A stretch of DNA of 64,000 nucleotides from Bryobacterales bacterium (GTDB taxonomy: Bacteria; Acidobacteriota; Terriglobia; Bryobacterales; Bryobacteraceae), in assembly GCA_016721425.1 (NCBI GenBank), contig JADKID010000038.1:930001-994000 (forward strand), given 5' to 3'. Position numbers and translations under genes: made by a program. The notes beneath the pieces are model-generated. The model did not search any database. It was given only the letters and a program-made list of their open reading frames with translations, and was not told the DNA's origin. Positions 50,058 through 58,829 of this stretch are shown piece by piece. Each line of letters opens with the position of its first letter. The stretch's first letter is position 1.

Positions 50058-51853
50058 TCCTTGTACTGCAGCTGGTAGAGCTTGTAGTAAATCCCGCGTG
50101 ACGCCAGCAGTTCCTGGTGGCTGCCCGATTCCCGCAATTTGCCCTTGTGCAGAACCAGAATGCGGTCCGCCCGCTGAATGGTTGAGAGCCTGTGGGCAAT
50201 GATGATCGACGTCCGGCCTTGCACCATGCGGTTCAGCGCCTCACGGACTTTGACCTCGGTTTCGGTGTCGACACTCGATGTCGCTTCGTCGAGCACCAGA
50301 TAGCGAGGGTTGTGAGCCAGTGCCCGTGCGAAGCCGATCAGCTGCTTCTGCCCTGTCGACAGTCCGTTGCCGCGTTCCCGCACCGGGTGTTCAAACCCAA
50401 GCGGGAGTTCGTTGATGAATTCGATGAGGTTTACCTGTGTGGCGGCTTCCTCGATCGCTTCGGCTGTGATCAGCGGGGTGCCCAGGCGGATGTTGCCGCC
50501 GATGGTGCCGGTGAAGAGATGGGGATCCTGCAGGACAACTCCGAAATGCCGCCGCAACTCGAGGGGGTCGAATTCGCGCAGGTCCACCCCGCCAATCCGG
50601 ATGGCGCCTTTCTGAATGTCGTAGAAGCGCATCAACAGGTTGGTAATCGTCGTTTTGCCCGCGCCAGTATGACCTACCACCGCCACAATCTCACCGGATG
50701 CGATTGTGAAGGTCACGTCCCGCAGCACCCAGTCTTCTCCCTTGTAGGCGAACCAGACGTGATCGAATTCAATCGCCGCGGCCGATTCCGGAAAGGATTT
50801 CGGGGCTGCCGGAGCCACCACCAGCACCGGTTCGTCCAGCAGGCCGAAGATGCGCTCCGACGCTGCCAACGCGGTCTGCAAAATATTGTATTTTTCGCTC
50901 AAGTCCTGGATGGGGCGGAAGATTCTCATGCCGTACTGGAAAAATGCCACCATGATGCCGAGCGTCAGGGCTCCGCTGCGGATCTGGAATCCGCCGTACC
51001 CCAACAACGAGGCCAGGGCCAGCATGGAGAGGAACTCAACGGCCGGATAGAACCAGCCATAGGCGATGATCGCGCCCCGGTAGGCATTCACATGTTGCCG
51101 GTTCACAACTTCGAAATCGGCGGAGGCTCGGCGTTCGCGGTTGAATAGCTGGAGCACGGTGATCCCGGCGACATGCTCTTGCAGAAAGGAGTTGATCCTG
51201 GCCACGGCCACGCGGATTTGCCGGTTGCTCGTGGTGACGGCCCGGCGGAAGACGACCGTCACTGCAAAGACGAGGGGCATGACAGCCAGCATCAGCAGCG
51301 TCAGGCTGGGGCTGAGCTGGAACATCGCGGCCGCGATAAATACAAGCACCAGCAGGTCGCCCAGCAGCGTGACGACGCCAGATGCGAACATGTCGTTCAA
51401 CGCGTCGACGTCCGAGGTCACTCTTGTGACCAGCCGCCCCACCGGGTTGCGGTCAAAGTAGGGTACGTCGAGAGTCTGAATCTTGCTCAGCAGCCGGCGG
51501 CGTAGATCGAACATCGCGCGCTGCCCGGTCCACTGCATCAGCAGTTGCTGGCCGAAATCAAGCACGAGGCCGATCACGATCGCGCTGAGATAGATGAGCG
51601 AGATCTGCATCAGGCCTTCGCGCGCGCCTGGCGCCAGCCACTGTTCCAGCCAAGGTAGATTGCGCTCGCCGTTGGGCGCCAGGTAGCGATCCACCGCGAT
51701 CTTGCTCAACAGCGGCGTCAACACCTGCAGAACTGAATTCACCAGCAGGCAACAGAGGGCCACCAGGGTGGGGCGCCAGTAGGGCAGGACAGTCTTCAGC
51801 AGACGCCCGGCCAGCCGCCTGTCATATTGCTTACTTGAGATCTCTTCTTCCAC
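50036..51853 (-). CDS. ABC exporter, fused membrane and ATPase domains (MsbA/LmrA type)
   Basis: A 605-residue half-transporter. The six-helix membrane domain (~25-330) contains YFDRNPVGRLVTRVTSDVD. The nucleotide-binding domain has Walker A GHTGAGKTT near 402, Q-loop VVLQDPHLF, signature LSTGQKQ, Walker B YLVLDEATSSVD and switch His AHRLS. It would work as a homodimer exporting a lipid, peptide or drug. Start is GTG at 51853, close to divergent truB (57 bases apart). Confidence 0.92.
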   Translation of the reverse strand: MEEEISSKQYDRRLAGRLLKTVLPYWRPTLVALCCLLVNSVLQVLTPLLSKIAVDRYLAPNGERNLPWLEQWLAPGAREGLMQISLIYLSAIVIGLVLDFGQQLLMQWTGQRAMFDLRRRLLSKIQTLDVPYFDRNPVGRLVTRVTSDVDALNDMFASGVVTLLGDLLVLVFIAAAMFQLSPSLTLLMLAVMPLVFAVTVVFRRAVTTSNRQIRVAVARINSFLQEHVAGITVLQLFNRERRASADFEVVNRQHVNAYRGAIIAYGWFYPAVEFLSMLALASLLGYGGFQIRSGALTLGIMVAFFQYGMRIFRPIQDLSEKYNILQTALAASERIFGLLDEPVLVVAPAAPKSFPESAAAIEFDHVWFAYKGEDWVLRDVTFTIASGEIVAVVGHTGAGKTTITNLLMRFYDIQKGAIRIGGVDLREFDPLELRRHFGVVLQDPHLFTGTIGGNIRLGTPLITAEAIEEAATQVNLIEFINELPLGFEHPVRERGNGLSTGQKQLIGFARALAHNPRYLVLDEATSSVDTETEVKVREALNRMVQGRTSIIIAHRLSTIQRADRILVLHKGKLRESGSHQELLASRGIYYKLYQLQYKDQEVRRP

Positions 51854-51910
51854 TCACACCAGTTTAACTGTCCTCCGCCCGTGGGACTTGAGAAGATAGG
51901 GGTGCAAGAC

Positions 51911-52792
51911 ATGAATGGCGTGATTGTTGTCGATAAACCGCAGGGTTGGACGTCGCACGACGTGGTCAACCGCATGCGCCGGCTCGCCGGCACAAAAAAA
52001 GTCGGACATCTGGGGACTCTGGACCCCATGGCGACCGGAGTGTTGCCGCTGCTGCTGAACAAGGCCACCAGGCTGGCGCAGTTCTTCTCGATGAACGAGA
52101 AGACCTATGAAGGCACCGTCCGTTTCGGCTTTGCCACCAATACCTATGACGCCGAGGGGGAGGCCACCTCGCCCGACGCCGCCCCGGCTCTTTCGCTAGA
52201 CCAGGCCGAGCGGCTCTTTGCGCCGTTCCGGGGCACGTTTCAGCAGGTGCCCCCCATCGTATCGGCGAAGAAGATCAACGGCCGGCCGGCGCATGAACTG
52301 GCCCGCAAGAATATTCCCGTGGAGATGAAGCCGGTTGAAGTGACAGTGCTGGCCCTTGATATCGTCCGCGTGGAGGGCAGTGAGGTGGATATCCGGGTCC
52401 ACTGCACCGCCGGCACGTATTTGCGGTCCATCGCGCACGACGCCGGCTGCCTGCTGGGTTGCGGCGCCCATCTCAGCCGCCTGCGCCGCATTCAGTCCGG
52501 CGCATTCGCGATCGCCCAGGCTCGCACGCTGGAGCAACTCGGCGCGCTCGCCGAGGCTGGAACTCTGACTGAGGCTCTGATCCCGTCCGCCCAACTGCTT
52601 CCGGGGATCCCTCTGGAAATCGTCGATCAGATCACGGAGACTCATATCCGGCAGGGACGCGATTTCCGCGTATCTCCCTTCCGCGCCCGCGGCGAGGCCC
52701 GGCTGGTGAAGGCTGTCAATGGCGACGGGGAACTGATCGCCATCGGCGAGGCTGTGCTGCCCAACATCTATCACCCGATGCTGGTCCTGTAG
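51911..52792 (+). CDS. truB: tRNA pseudouridine(55) synthase
   Basis: A 293-residue TruB. Opening NGVIVVDKPQGWTSHDVV, the KVGHLGTLDPMATGVLPLL motif with the catalytic aspartate (GTLDPMATG), and the RRIQSGAF segment are standard. It converts U55 of tRNAs to pseudouridine. The ATG at 51911 begins the family N-terminus and has AGGGGTG upstream; an in-frame GTG at 51881 would add ten residues. It is monocistronic, converging on glmU with four bases between stops, rather than sitting in the usual rbfA-truB-rpsO context. Confidence 0.96.
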   Translation: MNGVIVVDKPQGWTSHDVVNRMRRLAGTKKVGHLGTLDPMATGVLPLLLNKATRLAQFFSMNEKTYEGTVRFGFATNTYDAEGEATSPDAAPALSLDQAERLFAPFRGTFQQVPPIVSAKKINGRPAHELARKNIPVEMKPVEVTVLALDIVRVEGSEVDIRVHCTAGTYLRSIAHDAGCLLGCGAHLSRLRRIQSGAFAIAQARTLEQLGALAEAGTLTEALIPSAQLLPGIPLEIVDQITETHIRQGRDFRVSPFRARGEARLVKAVNGDGELIAIGEAVLPNIYHPMLVL

Positions 52793-52796
52793 GACG

Positions 52797-54182
52797 CTAT
52801 TTCTTGGCGCGGCGCGCCGCTGCCCAGCCCTCTTTATTGACCTGTTGTCCTCGCCCGATGCCCAGTGCGTCCGCCGGCACTGGTTTGGTCACCACGCTGC
52901 CTGCTGCTACGTAGCTGCCCTCGCCGATCTCCGCGGGCGCGACGAGAGTCGAGTTGCTGCCCACGAAAGCGCCATCGCCAATCAGCGTTTTGTGCTTCTT
53001 CTGTCCGTCGTAGTTGCACGTAATTGTGCCCGCCCCGATGTTCACCTTGGCGCCGATCTCGGAGTCTCCCAGGTACGCCAGATGCATTGCTTTCGAGCCG
53101 CGGCCTAGTTTCGTGTTCTTGAGTTCCACGAAATTGCCGATGTGGGCGGCCTCTTCCACCACCGCGCCCATGCGCAGTCGCGCGTACGGCCCCACTTCGG
53201 CGCCGTCCCGCAACTCGGAATCGGAAATCGAGGTGAAAGGGAAAACCTTCACCTCCGTGCCAATCACGGCATTGGTCAGGATCGAGCACGCGCCAATGAC
53301 TGAGCCCTCGCCGATTCTGGTGCGGCCGCGCAATTGGACGAAGGGCTCCAGCACGCTGTCCGCAGCGGCCTCCACATCCAGATCCACGGTGACGGTCTCC
53401 GGTTGCTCGATCGTCACGCCGGCGAGCATCAATTGCCTGGTCTTCCTGCCACGGAAAATGCAGTCGACCTCAGCCAACTCCACTTTCGTGTTGATGCCGA
53501 GCAGTTCGCTGGCATCTTCGATGACGAGCGGCATCGTGTGCTGTCCGTCGGCCCGCATCAACTCCACCACGTCGGTCAGATAGTACTCACCTGAGGCCGG
53601 GTTTGGTGTCACCTTCGCCAGATAAGGCCAGAGCAGGGAAGCCTCGAAGCAGTAGATGCCAGAGTTGATCTCCGTGAGCCTCTTCTGTTCTGCGTTGGCT
53701 GCCTTCTCCTCGACGATGGCCGCTACCCGTCCGGCCTCATCCCGCACGATGCGGCCATAGCCCTTGGGCTCGGCTAGATGGGTCGTGATCACTGTTGCCG
53801 CCTGGCCCAATTGCTCGTGAGCTTGCAGCAGGCGTTGGATGGTCCCGGCCGAGAGCAGCGGGCAATCGCCGTACAACACCACCACCCGTCCCGCGTTGAG
53901 ACCGGGCTGCCCGTCACACATCCGTAGGGCGTGCCCCGTGCCCTTCTGTTCCGTCTGTAAAACGAATCCGATACCATGGCCGGCGACCTCGGCCTGGACC
54001 TGTTCCGCCTGATGCCCGATGACAGCCGTGATGTGACCGGGGGCCGCGACGGTGCGGGCCGCGCGAACCACGTGCTCCAGCAGGCAGGCGCCGCCGGCGC
54101 GGTGCAGAACTTTAGCCAGTTTGGACCGCATGCGGGTGCCTAAGCCGGCCGCGAGTATGACGACGGAGACTGTGTCTTGCAT
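52797..54182 (-). CDS. glmU: Bifunctional GlmU (UDP-GlcNAc pyrophosphorylase / GlcN-1-P acetyltransferase)
   Basis: A 461-residue GlmU. N-terminal uridylyltransferase with ILAAGLGTRMRSKLAKVLH (residues ~9-27) and LYGDCPLL. C-terminal left-handed beta-helix acetyltransferase with many hexapeptides (IGEGSVIGACSILTNAVIG) and GAGTITCNYDGQKKH around the active site. It makes UDP-GlcNAc for peptidoglycan and LPS. Start 54182 has GGAGG upstream. It follows yvcK by ten bases, so synthesis of UDP-GlcNAc and a UDP-GlcNAc-binding regulator are in one operon. Confidence 0.96.
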   Translation of the reverse strand: MQDTVSVVILAAGLGTRMRSKLAKVLHRAGGACLLEHVVRAARTVAAPGHITAVIGHQAEQVQAEVAGHGIGFVLQTEQKGTGHALRMCDGQPGLNAGRVVVLYGDCPLLSAGTIQRLLQAHEQLGQAATVITTHLAEPKGYGRIVRDEAGRVAAIVEEKAANAEQKRLTEINSGIYCFEASLLWPYLAKVTPNPASGEYYLTDVVELMRADGQHTMPLVIEDASELLGINTKVELAEVDCIFRGRKTRQLMLAGVTIEQPETVTVDLDVEAAADSVLEPFVQLRGRTRIGEGSVIGACSILTNAVIGTEVKVFPFTSISDSELRDGAEVGPYARLRMGAVVEEAAHIGNFVELKNTKLGRGSKAMHLAYLGDSEIGAKVNIGAGTITCNYDGQKKHKTLIGDGAFVGSNSTLVAPAEIGEGSYVAAGSVVTKPVPADALGIGRGQQVNKEGWAAARRAKK

Positions 54183-54192
54183 AAAAATCCTC

Positions 54193-55269
54193 CTACCGGG
54201 TTCCGCCCTTTCCGCGCTGCTGCAGAATTCGGCGACGCGCCTTCTTGGCCAGTTCCACGGCCGCCACCGCCACCACGTCGGAGTCGTGCCGCACCTTGTC
54301 ACCTTGGGCAAGCAGCCTCATGCCCACCGGTTGGACTCCCAGCGCCTTGAGCTTGTCGAGGTCGTTGGTCACCTGCATCGCCCGCTCCCGCGCGTAGCGG
54401 ACGAGCAGGTTGTCAGCGATTTGGTCCGTGTTGACGATTGCGTAGTCGATCAACCGCCCTCCTGCGTGGCGCTGGATCGCCTCGATGTGATCCGATGCGC
54501 TCATGCCAGTGGTCTCTCCAGGCTGCCACATCAGGTTCACGAAGCAGGCCTTGATCGCCGGCGATCTCTGGATCGCCGCCGGGATTCCCTTCACCAGCAG
54601 GTTCGGGATCAAACTGGTGAACAAGCTGCCGGGTCCCAGTGTGATCAAATCCGCCTCTCGGATGGCTTTGATCGTATCGGCCAGCGGCTTGGCTGTGGCG
54701 GGCTGCAACTCCAGCGTGTGGATCGGTGATCCGCTGCGGCTGATGCGGGTCTCTCCATCGACGACACGTCCATTCTCGAGGTGGGCGCGCAGCGTGACGT
54801 TTTCCGCGGTGGAGGGGAAGATCCGGCCATTGATCGCCAGCACTTCAGAGCTCAGACGCACTGCCTTGGCGAAGTCACCGGTCATGTGGGTCAGCGCGGC
54901 CAGGAATAGATTCCCAAAGCTGTGCCCCTTTAATCCCCGTCCGCTGGCAAAGCGGTACTGGAAGAGCCGTGTCATCAGCGACTCGTCCTCCGCCAGAGCC
55001 GCCATGCAGTTGCGAATGTCCCCGGGAGGAAGAATGTCGAATTCGCGCCGGAGGCGTCCTGAACTGCCGCCATCGTCGGTTACCGTCACCACCGCTGTGA
55101 TCTCCACCGAAGGCGTCAGAGGCGTTTCCCGCTGATACGACACCGCGTAGCGTTTCAGCCCCTTGAGCACCGTGGAGAGGCCCGTGCCTCCACCGATCGC
55201 TACAATCCTCAGCGGCGCGTGGGCAGACAGCCTGTCTACGCCGTTTTCCGGCTTGCGCGTCGGCGCCAC
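54193..55269 (-). CDS. yvcK: YvcK/CofD-like UDP-GlcNAc-binding protein (gluconeogenesis factor family)
   Basis: A ~358-residue YvcK. Motifs: VAIGGGTGLSTVLKGLK, VTVTDDGGSSGRLR, PGDIRNC, GHSFGNLF, GPGSLFTSLIPNLLV and NLMWQPGET. Bacillus YvcK binds UDP-GlcNAc and is needed for growth on gluconeogenic carbon and for cell-wall control. The start is uncertain: GTG 55269, just after the TPR gene stop, is the first plausible codon near the family N-terminus; no strong ribosome site is seen, consistent with re-initiation from the TPR gene. It precedes glmU by ten bases. Confidence 0.92.
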   Translation of the reverse strand: MAPTRKPENGVDRLSAHAPLRIVAIGGGTGLSTVLKGLKRYAVSYQRETPLTPSVEITAVVTVTDDGGSSGRLRREFDILPPGDIRNCMAALAEDESLMTRLFQYRFASGRGLKGHSFGNLFLAALTHMTGDFAKAVRLSSEVLAINGRIFPSTAENVTLRAHLENGRVVDGETRISRSGSPIHTLELQPATAKPLADTIKAIREADLITLGPGSLFTSLIPNLLVKGIPAAIQRSPAIKACFVNLMWQPGETTGMSASDHIEAIQRHAGGRLIDYAIVNTDQIADNLLVRYARERAMQVTNDLDKLKALGVQPVGMRLLAQGDKVRHDSDVVAVAAVELAKKARRRILQQRGKGGTR

Positions 55270-55273
55270 GGCG

Positions 55274-55801
55274 TCAGCCGCCGGTCCCTTGCGCCGAGGC
55301 CATTGCTTCCTTGAGTTTCGGATGGTGCAGCAATGGGGCGAAATCAGGATCGCTGCGAGCCAGACCTCGCAACGCCGGATCCATCTGGATCGCATGCCTG
55401 AGATGGGAGGCCGCTATATCCATGGAGCCCAGGTGCCCTTCCACCAGCGCCAAAGCGTAGCAAAAGTGCGGTTGCGGGCCAGCTGAGACAGCGGTCTCCA
55501 GACTCTCCCGCGCCTCCCGGTACTTTCTCGCATTGATGAGTCCCACTGCATAGTTGTAGTAGTCCTCAGGCGTATTCAGGTCCATCGCGGACTGGCTGAT
55601 CCGCTGCTGGCACATACGCAGGTACATCTGCGCCGATTCATTGACTCCCAGCAGCGGGCCTGTGGCCGCCTGCTGAAACAGCGCGCCTGCTTTCTGGAAA
55701 TCTCCACGATGAAAGTCCTTCATCGCGCGCGCAAACAGGTCCGTATGGGTGCGATTGTCGAGCACCGCCGAGCTATCGATTTGTTTCACTGCCTTTTTCA
55801 T
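55274..55801 (-). CDS. TPR-repeat protein upstream of yvcK
   Basis: A 175-residue helical protein with tetratricopeptide-like repeats (LFARAMKDFHRGDFQKAGALFQQA, YNYAVGLINARKYREARESLETAV, ...). There is no signal peptide or membrane segment. Probably a cytoplasmic scaffold. Its stop lies two codons before the proposed yvcK start, implying an operon TPR-yvcK-glmU and a role in the same envelope process. The ATG has no ribosome site, and a GC-rich hairpin lies immediately upstream. Confidence 0.75.
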   Translation of the reverse strand: MKKAVKQIDSSAVLDNRTHTDLFARAMKDFHRGDFQKAGALFQQAATGPLLGVNESAQMYLRMCQQRISQSAMDLNTPEDYYNYAVGLINARKYREARESLETAVSAGPQPHFCYALALVEGHLGSMDIAASHLRHAIQMDPALRGLARSDPDFAPLLHHPKLKEAMASAQGTGG

Positions 55802-55809
55802 GACGGACG

Positions 55810-55832
55810 GGCGGGCACAATCCAGGCCCGCC
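55810..55832. other. GC-rich hairpin upstream of the TPR gene
   Basis: GGCGGGC (55810-55816) and GCCCGCC (55826-55832) form a 7-bp stem with a nine-base loop, 9 bases upstream of the TPR start and followed on the plus strand by TTCTTT. It could be a plus-strand terminator for antisense transcription or a leader structure masking translation of the minus-strand mRNA. Confidence 0.4.
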
Positions 55833-56102
55833 TTCTTTGGTCTCTACTTACCTACCAGATCAGTGCTCACCGGCGCAACCGGTCCGACGCCGCATCCCGC
55901 AGTTGCTGTGCCTGAGATCGGCAACTGTTGCGGTACTTGACTCCGCGACTGACACCTCCCAACCGCGGGCATTCGGCCTGGCACAGCCTAAGGTCGTCCT
56001 GTTCGTAGCGCCTCCGGTGACCGCCCCAGCTCCCTCTCTCACTGCGAATGAAAGACAATTAATGTTGGCTAGAATCCCGGGAAACTGTGGTAGATCTTCC
56101 AG
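55833..56102. other. Intergenic stretch without a recognisable gene
   Basis: This belongs to a 552-base gap (55802-56353) between the TPR gene and the serine hydrolase gene. Short open frames here have erratic composition, rich in Cys, Arg and Ser, and no ribosome sites. I see no gene, repeat or RNA fold I can support. It should contain the promoter of the TPR-yvcK-glmU operon. Confidence 0.5.
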
Positions 56103-56288
56103 ATGCGAATGTCCCGGTTCGGTTCTCTCCGTCATCCGCATCTGCCCTGGACGCAGAATGCGCCGGCAACCGTGTCGCAAGGCCTCACATTCCTCGCCTT
56201 GTGTTTCTGCGGCCTCGTCGCCTTGGCGGTAGTGCTCAATGTCCTCGTCGGTCTTTGTTTCGACCTTCTACCCGGTGGTGGCCGCTAG
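56103..56288 (+). CDS. Possible small single-pass membrane protein
   Basis: A 61-codon frame with a basic N-terminus (MRMSRFGSLRHPH) and one strongly hydrophobic segment, LTFLALCFCGLVALAVVLNVLVG, ending in LLPGGGR. The positive-inside charge pattern is right for a membrane peptide. There is no clear ribosome site and no homology I recognise, so it may be a chance frame. It lies in the largest gene-free gap of the window. Confidence 0.3.
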   Translation: MRMSRFGSLRHPHLPWTQNAPATVSQGLTFLALCFCGLVALAVVLNVLVGLCFDLLPGGGR

Positions 56289-56353
56289 GCGGCTCCCAAC
56301 CCAGATGGCCGCCGCACGAACCTCGTACAACTCTCCGGTAAGTCGGTTTGGCA

Positions 56354-57532
56354 CTACCGGATCAGCGGCTTGTCCAGAGAGTCCCAGTTGTAGGCCCGTG
56401 CCACTCGCTCCAGGATGGCGCGCGTGAGAGCACTGCCGCTGTCGCTGTTGGTCATCACCACGACGCCGTAACCCTTGGCTCGGTGAGCCAGCAGTTCGCA
56501 ACGGAATCCCCAGTTGGCTCCGCCATGGCTGAAATACCAGCCTTCGCCCTTCTGCTGGATACTGAAGCCCACGGCGAACGGACCGGCCCCCACCGGTGTC
56601 ACCATCTCCTGCATCATGGTCCTGCTGAGGGTGCGGGTCGATCTGCCCGCCAGCGCCAACTGCACCTCAATCGCGAGCTTGGCCAGGTCAACGGGGGTGG
56701 TCCACAGGCCGGCCGCTGCCTGCTCCGGATAGACGTGCCATTTGGGGCCCATCGGCTGACCTTGTTCGCTGTGGCCTCGGGCGGCCTGGTATTCGCGGGC
56801 GGCTGGCAGGGGTTGCTGGTAGGTGCTGTTGGCCATCCCGAGGGGGCCGAGAATCCAATCCTGCAGGATCTCCGCAAAAGGCCGGCCCACGGCGTCTGTG
56901 AGTGCGAGCTGCTGAATGGTGACCGCTCCGCCTGAGTATTGGGAGCCCGCCAGAGGCGGCCGCACCAGGCGCACCGCGCGGGTATTCGACGGCGCCACGC
57001 CGTCTAGGATCTGCGGGAGAGACGGTAGCCGGGTGAGCGGCTCATAGCCAGGAAATCCCAGACCGTCGCCCGTTCCCGAAGTATGGCTCATCAGTGTTCG
57101 CGGAGTTACGGGGGCGTCGCCGCCAAACGGATGATCCGGGATCTTCCACGACTTCAAGATCGTGTTCACGTCCTGGTCCAGGCCGAATCTTCCCTCCTGG
57201 ACGGCCTTCAGCGATGCCATGGCCGCGACCGGCTTGCTGATCGAGGCAGCCTGGAACATCGTCTCCGTGTTGGCGAGCGCGCCGGATTTCACGTCGGCCA
57301 CGCCCCACGTCCTGGCCCACGCCACCCGGAAGTCCCGGATCACGGCGACGCTGACCGCGGGAACGTGGAAGCGCTCCATCAGCTCTTTCAACGTGAAGGG
57401 ATCCGTCCCCTGGTGGCTGGGCGACTGCGCGTTTTCGATGGCGGCAATGAATCGCTGTTGATCGTCCTGTGCCTGCGCCAGCGCGGTCAGGGATAGGAGT
57501 GTGGCCAGATACAGGAGCCGTGCGACTGTCAT
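56354..57532 (-). CDS. Serine hydrolase of the class C beta-lactamase-like family, exported
   Basis: A 392-residue protein with a signal peptide (1-22) and the penicillin-binding/beta-lactamase fold. The nucleophile motif is S97-I-S-K100 in AASISKP. The second motif reads QYSGGAV (Y199-S-G) where YxN is usual. The third, HGGANWG near 335, replaces KTG as in the EstB/D-aminopeptidase group. It is more likely an esterase or D-amino-acid peptidase than a true beta-lactamase. ATG 57532 has GGAGGAAT upstream. Unknown-protein gene 57568-58152 precedes it by 35 bases on the same strand. Confidence 0.88.
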   Translation of the reverse strand: MTVARLLYLATLLSLTALAQAQDDQQRFIAAIENAQSPSHQGTDPFTLKELMERFHVPAVSVAVIRDFRVAWARTWGVADVKSGALANTETMFQAASISKPVAAMASLKAVQEGRFGLDQDVNTILKSWKIPDHPFGGDAPVTPRTLMSHTSGTGDGLGFPGYEPLTRLPSLPQILDGVAPSNTRAVRLVRPPLAGSQYSGGAVTIQQLALTDAVGRPFAEILQDWILGPLGMANSTYQQPLPAAREYQAARGHSEQGQPMGPKWHVYPEQAAAGLWTTPVDLAKLAIEVQLALAGRSTRTLSRTMMQEMVTPVGAGPFAVGFSIQQKGEGWYFSHGGANWGFRCELLAHRAKGYGVVVMTNSDSGSALTRAILERVARAYNWDSLDKPLIR

Positions 57533-57567
57533 AGCGAAATTCCTCCAGCGGCAGAATGGCGGGACGC

Positions 57568-58152
57568 TCAGTAACTCAGATCCTTGGCCCGCAAATCAGT
57601 CAGCAGATTCCACTGACGCGCCTCCGCCGGCCGCGCATCGCGCAGCCACTTTCTCTCGGCGTCCGGGACCTTCCGGCAAAGCGTATCCTCTTTGTCCAGG
57701 CGATATTCAAAGAGCCTCTCTTCCACCGAGGAGAGCCGTGCCAGTTGCTCCAGGCTGCCCTCCGCGCCGGCGCTCACGCGCAGTGCCAGGCATACGATGT
57801 AGCCCAGGCGGTTTTGCGCGCTGCGGCGGCGGGCCTCGCGGATGATCCACTCCCAATCGAGGTTCTCGAAGCTCATCACCAGCCACGGCAGCGCTTCCAC
57901 CACCCGTTCGTCCACGTGGTCACAGGAAAGCGCCGCCAGCAGAACCACGGCCGGATCGTGCTGGACCGCATCCTCCTCGTCTTCCGCGAGGCTCTGCAAG
58001 CCAGGGTAGCCGAGCGATCCTAACGCATCGCACAGGGCTCGGGACCGCGCCTGCTCCTTCTTTGTCGCTGAGAGTTTTGTTCGCTGCACCAAGAGACAAT
58101 CTACACCGCCACGCAGGGGCGCGGGGAGTCCTATAATAAATGGTCTTCTCAT
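57568..58152 (-). CDS. Hypothetical protein, helical
   Basis: About 194 residues, no recognised family. It is predicted soluble and mostly helical, with a basic N-terminal patch (RTKLSATKKEQARSRALCDALGSLG) and acidic middle (LAEDEEDAVQHD). A HEAT-like alternation of helices is possible in LLAALSCDHVDERVVEALPWLV. The proposed ATG at 58152 overlaps the modB start on the other strand (the shared CATG at 58150-58153), so the true start may lie a little downstream (for example TTG or GTG near codon 21-22). Confidence 0.5.
   Translation of the reverse strand: MRRPFIIGLPAPLRGGVDCLLVQRTKLSATKKEQARSRALCDALGSLGYPGLQSLAEDEEDAVQHDPAVVLLAALSCDHVDERVVEALPWLVMSFENLDWEWIIREARRRSAQNRLGYIVCLALRVSAGAEGSLEQLARLSSVEERLFEYRLDKEDTLCRKVPDAERKWLRDARPAEARQWNLLTDLRAKDLSY
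58131..58136 (+). promoter_or_regulatory. Consensus -10 box just upstream of modB
   Basis: TATAAT is a perfect -10 hexamer, 14 bases before the modB ATG. This would leave a leader of only about seven bases, and no ribosome site is visible. No -35 match is found at 16-18 bases upstream. Confidence 0.45.
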
Positions 58153-58825
58153 GGGTATCGATTGGTTTCCTCTCTGGCTCAGTCTGCGGGTCGCGGCACT
58201 CTCCACGCTGATCTCGTTATTGGCTGGATTGTGGCTCGCCTGGCTGTTCGCAAGCCGGACATTTCGGGGCAAAAATGTTCTTGAGGCGTGCATCACTCTC
58301 CCCCTCGTCCTGCCCCCAACCGTGCTTGGCTACTATCTGCTGATCCTGCTGGGCCGGCAGAGCCAGTTGGGCAAAGTGTACGAGTGGATCTTCGGCCAAC
58401 CGCTCGTTTTTACCTGGCAGGCGGCCGTAGTAGCTGCGCTGCTCCACTCCGCTCCGCTGCTCATCAAGTTCTCCACTGCCGCCATGGAGAGCGTTCCGCG
58501 CCGCTATCCCAAGGCCGCCCGCTCGCTCGGAGCTTCCGAGTGGAAGGTGTTCTGGCGGGTCTCGCTGCCTCTGGCTTGGAGCCAGATCCTGGCCGCCACC
58601 GCGTTGGCCTTCGCGCGCTCATTGGGCGATTTCGGCATCACCATCATGCTCGCCGGCAATATCCCCGGCCGCACGCAGACCGTCTCCGTGGCGATCTACG
58701 ATGCCGTGGAGGGCGGCCGCGGCGATGTGGCGCGCGTACTGGTTCTGGTCATCTCCGCCATCGCCCTGGTGAGCCTGACTCTGGCCAATCGCCTGGGCCG
58801 GCTGTCGGTGGGGAAGGCGGGCTAA
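58151..58825 (+). CDS. modB: Molybdate ABC transporter permease
   Basis: A 224-residue ModB with five to six helices. The EAA loop RRYPKAARSLGASEWKVFWRVSLPLAWSQI and FARSLGDFGITIMLAGNIPGRTQT are typical. It forms the membrane channel for molybdate or tungstate with ModC. No modA binding-protein gene is beside it. It is 4 bases upstream of modC. Molybdenum supply fits the molybdopterin enzymes in this window (35024-36331 and 61029-63811). Confidence 0.93.
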   Translation: MGIDWFPLWLSLRVAALSTLISLLAGLWLAWLFASRTFRGKNVLEACITLPLVLPPTVLGYYLLILLGRQSQLGKVYEWIFGQPLVFTWQAAVVAALLHSAPLLIKFSTAAMESVPRRYPKAARSLGASEWKVFWRVSLPLAWSQILAATALAFARSLGDFGITIMLAGNIPGRTQTVSVAIYDAVEGGRGDVARVLVLVISAIALVSLTLANRLGRLSVGKAG

Positions 58826-58829
58826 CGCG

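Noticed and set aside
55837..56232. A 131-codon frame in the 552-base gap
   Set aside because: Cys/Arg/Ser/Pro-rich composition, no ribosome site, no recognisable domain.
56354..57532. Functional class C beta-lactamase
   Set aside because: The YxN motif reads YSG and KTG is replaced by HGG, which suits esterase or D-aminopeptidase relatives.
58081..58150. Molybdenum-cofactor riboswitch upstream of modB
   Set aside because: The leader implied by the -10 box is only a few bases, and no multi-stem fold is apparent.
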